From Candidatus Delongbacteria bacterium (lineage in GTDB: Bacteria > CAIWAD01), in the NCBI GenBank assembly GCA_020634015.1, contig JACKCN010000001.1, positions 417,001 through 481,000 of the forward strand: 64,000 bases of DNA, written 5' to 3'. This document shows, in pieces, positions 57,697 through 64,000 of the stretch. Under the pieces are notes generated by a model. It did no database searches. It was not told the DNA's origin and saw nothing but the letters and a program-made list of their open reading frames with translations. Within the stretch, counting starts at the first letter, position 1. Every line of letters starts with the position of its first letter. A program made the position numbers and the translations under genes.

Positions 57697-58709
57697 AAAC
57701 CGCACTGATCACGGGCATCACCGGCCAGGACGGCAGTTACCTGGCCGAGTTCCTGCTGAACAAGGGCTATCAGGTACACGGCATCGTGCGCCGCTCCAGC
57801 AGCGTCAACATCGACCGGATCAAGCACATCTATCAGGACCCCCATGGGCAGGACGTGCATCTGCGCGTGCACTACGGCGACCTGACCGACAGCAGCAGCC
57901 TGGATCACATCCTCGCGCGGGTCAACCCGGACGAGGTCTACAACCTGGCCGCCCAGTCCCATGTGCGCGTCTCCTTTGACCAGCCGATCTTCACCGTGGA
58001 TGTGGACGCGCTGGGCACCCTGCGTCTGCTCGAAGGCATTCGCCGGCTGGACAAGCCCGTGCGCTTCTATCAGGCCAGTTCCAGCGAGATGTACGGCAAG
58101 GTGGCCGAAGTGCCCCAGAGCGAGACCACGCCCTTCCATCCGCGCAGCCCCTACGCCTGCGGCAAGGTCTATTCCTACTGGCAGGTGGTGAATTACCGTG
58201 AGTCCTATGGCATGCACGCCAGCAACGGGATCCTCTTCAACCACGAGTCTCCGCGCCGCGGCGAGACCTTCGTGACACGCAAGATCACGCGGGCCGCCAC
58301 CCGGATCAAGCTGGGCCTGCAGGAAAAGCTGTATCTGGGCAACCTGGACGCCGAACGCGACTGGGGTTTCGCGGGCGACTATGTGGAAGCCATGTGGCTG
58401 ATGCTGCAGCAGGACCAGCCCGATGACTACGTGATCGCCACCGGCGAGCGGCGCTCGGTCAAGGAGTTCCTCACCGCCGTGTTCGGTCGCCTGGATCTGG
58501 ACTGGACCCAGTACGTGGAAATCGACTCATGGTACTTCCGCCCCGCCGAAGTGGACCTGCTCCAGGGCGATGCGTCCAAGGCTGCCCGCGTGCTGGGCTG
58601 GACCCCGCGCACCTCATTCGAGCAACTGGTCTCGCACATGGTGGACTCCGACCTGCGCCTGGCCCGCGAGGAACGCGCCGTGCGTGATCTGGACGGCAAG
58701 CCCCAGTGA
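57693..58709 (+). CDS. gmd: GDP-mannose 4,6-dehydratase
   Basis: Makes GDP-4-keto-6-deoxy-D-mannose. 338 residues with the extended-SDR start ALITGITGQDGSYLAEFLL (4-22), HGIVRRSSSVNIDRI, the Ser/Tyr/Lys site in ASSSEMYGK and SPYACGK (YxxxK), and HESPRRGETFVTRKITRA, the Gmd hallmark. The ATG overlaps the preceding stop. No fcl (GDP-fucose synthase) or rmd follows, so the product may be used by the DegT enzyme at 53596 (GDP-perosamine-like) or by enzymes elsewhere. Last gene of the plus arm, followed by a strong hairpin. Confidence 0.95.
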   Translation: MKTALITGITGQDGSYLAEFLLNKGYQVHGIVRRSSSVNIDRIKHIYQDPHGQDVHLRVHYGDLTDSSSLDHILARVNPDEVYNLAAQSHVRVSFDQPIFTVDVDALGTLRLLEGIRRLDKPVRFYQASSSEMYGKVAEVPQSETTPFHPRSPYACGKVYSYWQVVNYRESYGMHASNGILFNHESPRRGETFVTRKITRAATRIKLGLQEKLYLGNLDAERDWGFAGDYVEAMWLMLQQDQPDDYVIATGERRSVKEFLTAVFGRLDLDWTQYVEIDSWYFRPAEVDLLQGDASKAARVLGWTPRTSFEQLVSHMVDSDLRLAREERAVRDLDGKPQ

Positions 58710-58734
58710 CAATCGCCCGTGGATCAGATGAGAT

Positions 58735-58760
58735 GCAAGGCCCGGATTTCCGGGCCTTGC
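58735..58760. terminator. Hairpin between convergent gmd and methyltransferase genes
   Basis: Perfect 11-bp stem GCAAGGCCCGG/CCGGGCCTTGC with an ATTT loop lies between the two stops. T-rich tails are weak, but the position fits a bidirectional terminator. Confidence 0.7.
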
Positions 58761-58764
58761 TCAT

Positions 58765-59679
58765 TCATGCGGGATTGAGGAACACCGCGCGCAGCCAGAT
58801 CCCGCCCGGGTTGGCGGCGTGCTGTTCGGCCGCGGGCCTTACACCGGCGGCGCGCTCCTGCAGACTCATGCCGTACTCGGCGCAGTGCAGGCAGCTCAGG
58901 CCCAGGTCGCTGAAGGCCCGGCGCAGCGAGGCGGCGGTGAAGAAGTGGATGTGTGGGTTGTCCGAAAGGTTCAGCTCCCAGTAGGGCGCACCGCAATTGG
59001 GCACTTCCATGAAGAGGGTGCCACCGGGCTTGAGCTGGCTGGCCAGGGCGCGGCGCGTGCTTTCCAGATCCAGCACGTGTTCCAGCCAGTGGCTGCTGTG
59101 GATGTGATCGAACTGGCGAGTCGCCTCGAAAGGATAGTACTCCGCCAGCCGTTCGATGTTGTGCTGGGCATAGTGCCCGCTCCAGTGCTCGCCAGGTTCG
59201 CAGACCGAGGTGCGCACGGAGTCGCCGGACAGCTCCTTGAAACGCAGGGTGGCTCCCGCCCAGGCGGCCCCGATCTCGAGGGTCTCGCTGGGCAGATCGG
59301 GCTGACCCGCCAGCCGTCGACACTCGCGTACCAGTTCGACCTGGGCCGTGGCACGTGTCTGTCCGCGCTGGGCACCGTGACCATCCTGTGTGGGGCGTTC
59401 GCTCCAGTACTGGCGTCCGTAATAGCGCTTGAGTCCGGCCAGGTCGGGAGGGGTCTCCATGACCGCGTGACCGCACTCGGTGCAGACACGGACTCGTCCA
59501 CCGAAGGGCGAACCAGCCTGACCCGCCAGAGTGCCCGGCAGGGGCGTGCCCGCGGGCAGGGCGCGCAACAGGCCGCGCAAGCCCCGGCGCAAACGCTCGC
59601 GCGTACTGGCGGGTGGGGTATGCGCATCGTAGTTCTTGAACTGGTGCTGCAGCTGTTTGCAGACCGGGCAGGCGGTCAT
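58765..59679 (-). CDS. Class I SAM-dependent methyltransferase with N-terminal zinc ribbon
   Basis: 304 residues. N-terminal CPVC (4-7) and CTECG (about 66-70) form a probable zinc ribbon as in the C-methyltransferase/'methyltransferase-13' family acting on sugars. The SAM-binding region is SETLEIGAAWAGATLRFKEL (LEIGAAWAG) with DHIHSSHWLEHVLD and LKPGGTLFMEVPN as motifs II and III. It ends LRAVFLNPA. Likely an O- or C-methylation of the surface polysaccharide. It is separated from the SDR gene upstream by 45 bases and is probably cotranscribed with it. Confidence 0.85.
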   Translation of the reverse strand: MTACPVCKQLQHQFKNYDAHTPPASTRERLRRGLRGLLRALPAGTPLPGTLAGQAGSPFGGRVRVCTECGHAVMETPPDLAGLKRYYGRQYWSERPTQDGHGAQRGQTRATAQVELVRECRRLAGQPDLPSETLEIGAAWAGATLRFKELSGDSVRTSVCEPGEHWSGHYAQHNIERLAEYYPFEATRQFDHIHSSHWLEHVLDLESTRRALASQLKPGGTLFMEVPNCGAPYWELNLSDNPHIHFFTAASLRRAFSDLGLSCLHCAEYGMSLQERAAGVRPAAEQHAANPGGIWLRAVFLNPA

Positions 59680-59724
59680 ACGACATCTCCCATCTGGGGG
59701 TGGCTCAAGGAATCCTCCGCCAGC

Positions 59725-60462
59725 CTAGAATTTCAACTTCATGAAAATGGCCTCGGGCAGGGCGCGGATCACAGCCATGATCGCGCGCCACTTGGGGGGC
59801 AGCCAGAGCGTGTGCGCTCCGCGTTCCAGACCTCGCAGCAGCTGGCGGGCGACCAGCTCGGGCTCGACGGTCAGTGGCGGCAAGGGGCGTCCCGCCAGCA
59901 TGGCGGTGCGCACGGGCCCCGGCAACACGGTCACCACCTGCACGCCGGCAGGGGCCAGGCGCGCACGCAGCCCCGAGAGCAGCGCGCTGAGCCCTGCCTT
60001 GCTGGATCCGTAGATGTAATTGCTGCGGCGTCCGCGTTCCCCGGCCACCGAGGAAAGCACGGCCAGCTGGCCCCTGCCCTGTGCTTCCAGGCGCGTGGCC
60101 AGATGCAGCAGCAGTACACCCGTCGCGGCATAGTTGGTCCGCATCAGCTCCATGGCCAGAGCAGGATCGGCCTCGCAGGCCGCCTGGTCGCCCAGCATTC
60201 CGTGAGCCACCAGTACCAGATCCACCGGACCCAGGGCGGCCCAGGCCCGCTCGAGCATGGCCGCGTGCTCCGCGTGCAGATTCAGGTCCAGGACTTCGGT
60301 CCCCGCGAGGCAAGCCCCGCGCGCGCTCAGGTCGGCGCTCACCGCCTCCAGTTTGCGTGGATCACGGGCCACCAGGTACAGGGTCACGCCGCGCTCGGCC
60401 AGCAGGCGGCCGAAGGCCTGGGCGATGCCCGAACTGGCTCCCAGAATCAGCGCGCTCTGCAC
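59725..60462 (-). CDS. SDR oxidoreductase, DprE2-like
   Basis: Classical short-chain dehydrogenase of 245 residues: ALILGASSGIAQAFGRLL (4-21) binds NAD(P), VLVAHG stabilises the fold, and the catalytic set is Ser in VLSSVAGERG with Tyr and Lys in NYIYGSSKAG. The C-terminal PKWRAIMAVIRALPEAIFMKLKF membrane-like tail is that of DprE2 (keto reductase of decaprenyl-phospho-ribose 2'-epimerisation). The neighbouring DprE1-like oxidase gene supports this. Confidence 0.85.
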   Translation of the reverse strand: MQSALILGASSGIAQAFGRLLAERGVTLYLVARDPRKLEAVSADLSARGACLAGTEVLDLNLHAEHAAMLERAWAALGPVDLVLVAHGMLGDQAACEADPALAMELMRTNYAATGVLLLHLATRLEAQGRGQLAVLSSVAGERGRRSNYIYGSSKAGLSALLSGLRARLAPAGVQVVTVLPGPVRTAMLAGRPLPPLTVEPELVARQLLRGLERGAHTLWLPPKWRAIMAVIRALPEAIFMKLKF

Positions 60463-60523
60463 GGTATCTCTCCTTGTGTGCTCGATCTCGAAAGGATCAC
60501 GTCACCGACCCGCCGGGTGTGAG

Positions 60524-61828
60524 TCATGCCTCGCCTCCTCCACGGACCCGGCGCCAGAAATCCGATTCCAGCAGGGGATCGCGAAACCCCTCGAACTCCT
60601 CCACCCGGGGATAACCGCTCCGGAAATCCTCGGCGGACATCTGGGCATCCTTGGCCGGGTAGAGTGCCCCGCCCGCCTCACGCACCAGCGCGTTCAGCTC
60701 CTGCAACATGCGCGCGGTGCGCTCGCCCAGCATGGGAAAATCCAGTGCCAGGGTCACCCCGGGGCGCGCAAAACTGAGCAGGCCCGCGGGGTCCATGCTG
60801 CCGAAAGTTTTCAGCAGGGCCAGAAAACTGCCCTGGCGGTGTGCCCGGATCCGGGAAAGCAATTCGGCACACAGAGCGGGCGCGTCAGCCGACGGCACCA
60901 CGCATTGCCACTGCTGGAAGCCGCGGTGGCCATAGATCCGGTTCCAGTCGGCCAGCACATCCAGCGGGTACAGGAAGGGCCAGGCGTGCACGCGGCCCTG
61001 TTTGAGCGGCTGGCGGTAATACAGCGTGTTGAAGAGCTTCAGGCTCAGCGGATTCAGCAGCCACTCGGGGCAGTCCAGCGGAATCCGCAGCCGCGGCTCG
61101 CGCCAGGCGGCGGGCTCGCTTGAGTCGCTTGGGTCCCCGCAGATGTACAGCCCACGTCCCGATTGGCCGGCCGGGGCCAGGCTGTCGATCCAGGCGGCCG
61201 TGTAGCCATGGCGGGCCTGAAGTTCGGGGCCGATCTCAAAACACTCGGCCAGGGTCGAGAAGCGCACGGTGTGGCTCTCGAACCAGGGGCCACGGGTGGG
61301 CACCAGCTGCAGTTCCACCCAGGTGATCAGGCCGGTCAGCCCCAGGCCGCCGATGGTGGCCCGAAACAGGCCGCTGGTGTCCGCGGGGGTCAGCAGCTGG
61401 CGCGAGCCATCGCTGCGCAGCAGTTCCAGGGCGCGTACGTGATGCCCGATGGTGCCCGCGCCGTGGTGATTCTTGCCGTGTACATCGTTGGCCACGGCGC
61501 CGCCCAGGCTGAGGAAGCGCGTTCCCGGGGTCACCGGGGGAAACCAGCCCGCGGGAAGGCAGAGGCGCAGCAGGTCATCGAAGGTCAGCCCCGCCTCGGC
61601 TCGCAGCACGCCCGTCTCGCGATCGAAATGGATCACACGGTCGAGGGCCCCGGTGGTCAGCAGCAGTCCGCGGCTGTTGAGGCAACTGTCGCCATAACTG
61701 CGGCCCTGGCCGCGGGGCAGCAGCTTGCTGGGTCCCAGAGTGGGCAGATGATCCGGCAGCCAGTCCAGAGCAATGGCCCGCTGGGGACGGCGGGGCCAGC
61801 GCCCCCAGGAGAGCAGGCTCTCGCTCAC
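60524..61828 (-). CDS. FAD-binding oxidoreductase, DprE1-like
   Basis: 434 residues. The FAD-binding (PCMH-type) domain has LPRGQGRSYGDSCLN (37-51), the phosphate/ribityl loop, and TPGTRFLSLGGAVANDVHGKNHH with the DprE1-type 'GG..A.DVHGKNHH' signature; then SGLFRATIGGLGLTG. The substrate domain includes YYRQPLK and HAWPFLYPLD. With DprE2 it oxidises and re-reduces C2 of polyprenyl-phospho-ribose to give the arabinose donor; in this organism the sugar may differ. ATG overlaps the UbiA gene stop by 4 bases. Confidence 0.9.
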   Translation of the reverse strand: MSESLLSWGRWPRRPQRAIALDWLPDHLPTLGPSKLLPRGQGRSYGDSCLNSRGLLLTTGALDRVIHFDRETGVLRAEAGLTFDDLLRLCLPAGWFPPVTPGTRFLSLGGAVANDVHGKNHHGAGTIGHHVRALELLRSDGSRQLLTPADTSGLFRATIGGLGLTGLITWVELQLVPTRGPWFESHTVRFSTLAECFEIGPELQARHGYTAAWIDSLAPAGQSGRGLYICGDPSDSSEPAAWREPRLRIPLDCPEWLLNPLSLKLFNTLYYRQPLKQGRVHAWPFLYPLDVLADWNRIYGHRGFQQWQCVVPSADAPALCAELLSRIRAHRQGSFLALLKTFGSMDPAGLLSFARPGVTLALDFPMLGERTARMLQELNALVREAGGALYPAKDAQMSAEDFRSGYPRVEEFEGFRDPLLESDFWRRVRGGGEA

Positions 61829-63285
61829 CGCAGGGCCAGACCGAGCGCCAGCAGGATCAGCAGCAGGCCGCCCCAGCTCGCCGGATCACGCAGGGCAAAG
61901 ACCAGCGCGTCTTCCTTGAGCGTGCCACGCCGCGCCAGCAGCCAGACCCGGCTGATCCACCAGATGAACACCGGCGCCAGCAGCCAGAGCCACTGGGGGT
62001 TGGCGTACAGCACGCGGGTTTCCGGCGACTGGATGTACAGTGCGAACACCAGCACGCTCAGATAGCCACTGGCCGCGCCGAACATCGCCAGCAGCTCGCG
62101 GTCTTCCAGCTGATAGCCCCGTGCGCTGGGCGCCGGACGGTGTTCCCGGCTGCGCGCCAGCAGTTCCGCATAGCGTTTCACCAGGGCCAGGCTGAGAAAG
62201 AAGAAGAGCGAGAACCCCAGCAGCCAGGGCGTGAGACTGACCTGCACGGCCAACCCGCCACTCTCGATGCGCAGCAGGTACAGCAGTGCCAGCAGCACCA
62301 CGTCCACCAGCAGCAGGCGCTTGAACCAGAGCGAATAGCAGAGCGTCAGCCACAGGTAGACGAACAGAGCGATGGTGAAGGCCCAGGGCAGCCACAGCGA
62401 CAGCGCCAGGCCCGCGATGCCCAGCCCCTTCATCAAAGCCCAGGCCTGCGACAGCGGCAGATCGCCGCGGGCCAGCGCGCGCTCACGCTTGCGGGGATGC
62501 TGACGGTCGGCTTCCAGATCCATCAGGTCGTTGAAGATGTAGATCGACGAGGCGACGCAGCAGAATGCGACAAAGGCCAGCAACGAAGCCTCGATGGCCG
62601 CCGGGTCGAAGAGCCGGTGGGCCAGCAGCATGGGCAGGAAGAGCAGCAGATTCTTGACCCATTGCACCGGGCGCATCACGCTCAACAGGGCCCGGGCGCG
62701 CGGTCGGCGGTCATTGATCTCCAGCACGGGACGGATGCCTTCGGTGCGCAGCACACGCTCCACGGAAGCCGGCAGGTTCACGCAGATGCACTCGGCCGCG
62801 TCCCGCCAGAGGTGCAGGTCATCGCGGGAATTGCCGGCGTATGCGAAGGGAGCTCCGCCCAGTTCCTCGCGGATCGCCGCCAGTTTGGCCCCCGCCCGGC
62901 GATTGGTGCGGCCGTCGCTGGCCAGCACCCGAGTGAAAATGCCCAGATGCGCGGCCACCGACTCGGCCACCGCGCGATCGCTGGCCGTGGCCAGGATCAG
63001 TTTGCGCCCCGACGCGGCCTGCCCGCGCAACCAGTCGAGCAGTTCAGGCACCCAGGGCCAGAGCGCCGGATCGGGCACCAGACGGCGGGCCACCTCCCGC
63101 TTGAGCCGCGCGCGCCCGCCCCGCAGCCAGAGCGCGAGCATGGGCAGCAGCCAGGGCTGGCGCCGCAGCAGCATGAACAGGGTGTCGATGAAGGTGTCCG
63201 AACGCACCAGAGTGCCGTCGAGGTCCACATAGAGCGGTGTGGACCGCCTGATTGCGGGCTGGCCTGGCAAGGGCGAAACGTCCAT
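61825..63285 (-). CDS. HAD phosphatase - UbiA prenyltransferase fusion (polyprenyl-phosphate phosphoribosyltransferase-like)
   Basis: 486 residues from the ATG at 63285 (GGAGAG 6 bases upstream). Residues about 15-190 form a HAD domain: nucleophile loop YVDLDGTLVRSDTF, motif II LATASD, motif IV AGNSRDDLHLW. Residues 200-486 are a UbiA domain with about eight helices. The first Asp-rich motif is FNDLMDLEADRQHP and the second is in DVVLLALLYLLRIESGG, the pattern of the Rv3806c-type transferase that puts phosphoribose on polyprenyl phosphate. HAD could then remove the 5-phosphate. It lies upstream of and overlaps the DprE1-like gene, so the three make one pathway. Both active sites look intact. 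Confidence 0.88.
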   Translation of the reverse strand: MDVSPLPGQPAIRRSTPLYVDLDGTLVRSDTFIDTLFMLLRRQPWLLPMLALWLRGGRARLKREVARRLVPDPALWPWVPELLDWLRGQAASGRKLILATASDRAVAESVAAHLGIFTRVLASDGRTNRRAGAKLAAIREELGGAPFAYAGNSRDDLHLWRDAAECICVNLPASVERVLRTEGIRPVLEINDRRPRARALLSVMRPVQWVKNLLLFLPMLLAHRLFDPAAIEASLLAFVAFCCVASSIYIFNDLMDLEADRQHPRKRERALARGDLPLSQAWALMKGLGIAGLALSLWLPWAFTIALFVYLWLTLCYSLWFKRLLLVDVVLLALLYLLRIESGGLAVQVSLTPWLLGFSLFFFLSLALVKRYAELLARSREHRPAPSARGYQLEDRELLAMFGAASGYLSVLVFALYIQSPETRVLYANPQWLWLLAPVFIWWISRVWLLARRGTLKEDALVFALRDPASWGGLLLILLALGLALR

Positions 63286-63823
63286 GAATGCTCTCCGGGG
63301 ACTGCTTGAGACAGCCCGAATATAGAAAGCGGCCTCTGGATCGGACGCCGAAGCAAAGGGGATCTCGGCAGAGCCGCAAGTCGGAGTCCTACAAACTTCC
63401 TGGCGGATTGCCACTACTCCAAAGGCCACTGGAGAACGAACCTGGGCCACACAACTTCCAAAGAGCTTCGTTGATGGCCGAAATGGAACGAAGACGATTT
63501 GCCAGAATCCCGTGGGACCTACTTGATTTTGAGGCGCTGCAAATCGTCGCTAGTCGCAGTGACGTGGAGCAAATGGCGCTCTCAAGTGGCTCGGGCATCG
63601 ACCACATGAAATGGCTACCTTTGTGCGGTGTCACCGGATTGAAAATGAGCGGGTCTGACAGTTCTTCACGTCAACCGCCAGCGGTGAACGCCCGCATCGA
63701 GCAGTTCCCGCGACCGACAGCCAACGGAAATGTCCCCCGTTGCATGGGGACTCCGAAGTCGAAACGGGAGGGAGCCAGCTGGAAGCGAACGGATCACCAT
63801 CCCATTCCACGGATCGCCCCACC
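63286..63823. other. Gene-free, lower-GC stretch near the right edge
   Basis: About 540 bases with open frames on both strands (for example plus 63474-63827 and minus 63389-63634), but none has a ribosome site or recognisable protein motif. Base composition is visibly less G+C-rich than neighbours. It contains the UbiA promoter box near its left end. It may be a mobile-element scar or an old gene remnant, but no transposase motif is seen. Confidence 0.45.
63317..63324 (-). promoter_or_regulatory. Candidate -7 element, HAD-UbiA operon
   Basis: TATATTCG on the minus strand, 31 bases before the ATG at 63285. TAnnTT(G/C) pattern. Confidence 0.35.
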
Positions 63824-64000
63824 ATGAGAAACCTATACCAGAAGCTGCCCCAAGCCTTTCGCGCCCGACTGAAGTCACTACTTCAGCTGACGCCTCTGCT
63901 GTTGGAGGAACTGGCACAGGTCCGCTGGACCCTTGTTTCTCCAGGCAGTGTGCAGCGCTATTTCCGGTTGCGGCGCGCCCTGCATCGCATCGAAAAAGGT
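63824..64000 (+). CDS. Unknown protein, first 59 codons (cut by window edge)
   Basis: An open frame from an ATG to the end of the window encodes MRNLYQKLPQAFRARLKSLL, then helix-rich sequence with QLTPLLLEELAQVRWTLVSPGS and basic residues (RYFRLRRALHRIEKG). The frame is open and base use returns to the local norm, which supports a real gene start. The ribosome site is weak (GGATCG 8 bases upstream). No family is recognised from this fragment; it may be the next gene of the polysaccharide region. Confidence 0.5.
   Translation, partial: MRNLYQKLPQAFRARLKSLLQLTPLLLEELAQVRWTLVSPGSVQRYFRLRRALHRIEKG

Noticed and set aside
63389..63634. Minus-strand 81-codon open frame as a transposase fragment
   Set aside because: No transposase motif could be recognised and there is no ribosome site.

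Overview
The window is a high-GC bacterial chromosome segment, densely coded on both strands, with no rRNA, tRNA, CRISPR array or intact insertion sequence that I could find. Gene content suggests a free-living heterotroph: isocitrate dehydrogenase, glycogen breakdown, beta-oxidation, and large secreted proteins ending in fibronectin-III-like modules. Several gene leaders carry TAnnTT(G/C)-type elements like the -7 box of the Bacteroidota/FCB group. An uncultured FCB-related lineage is my best guess, but this is inference.

Layout. 1-2.4 kb: the 3' part of monomeric NADP-isocitrate dehydrogenase, its terminator, and the decayed tail of a REP-associated (RAYT/IS200-like) transposase. 2.4-9.8 kb (minus): a small unknown protein, a secreted unknown protein, and glgP-apeB-glgX. 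9.9-12.4 kb: holin-like membrane protein, patatin phospholipase, and hisC on the opposite strand. 12.4-12.9 kb: non-coding, strongly G/T-skewed, with a perfect inverted repeat. 12.9-20.2 kb: a secreted beta-propeller, a heterodimeric ABC exporter with one degenerate ATP site, an EamA transporter and an SRPBCC protein. 20.2-26.4 kb: fadE-fadA-fadN with a divergent TetR regulator. 26.4-29.4 kb: hydrolase, MauE/DoxX membrane protein, rhodanese, uracil-DNA-glycosylase-like protein and a membrane protein. 29.7-35.2 kb: two large convergent secreted proteins, an M4 metallopeptidase and a lamin-tail/phospholipase-D-like protein. 35.4-39.6 kb: NRDE protein, a membrane ferredoxin-TPR fusion and a MATE exporter. 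39.7-40.0 kb: a 22-copy 12-bp minisatellite. 40.1-45.2 kb: kinase/receiver hybrid, class I aldolase, HTH protein, AsmA-like protein and GNAT.

45.2-63.3 kb is a surface-polysaccharide locus. Two divergent arms encode a Wbp-type amino-sugar route: hexapeptide acetyltransferase, Gfo/Idh/MocA dehydrogenase and DegT aminotransferase, together with a polyprenyl-phosphate sugar transferase. The plus arm continues through a GT4 glycosyltransferase into an overlapping nonulosonate-like set: NeuB, NeuD, TIM-barrel enzyme, second DegT aminotransferase, CMP-sugar synthetase, flippase, a putative GT42/Maf-like transferase and Gmd. A minus-strand group follows: methyltransferase, DprE2-like, DprE1-like and a HAD-UbiA fusion. 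It resembles the polyprenyl-phospho-arabinose route. The window ends in a gene-poor, lower-GC stretch and the first 59 codons of an unknown gene.
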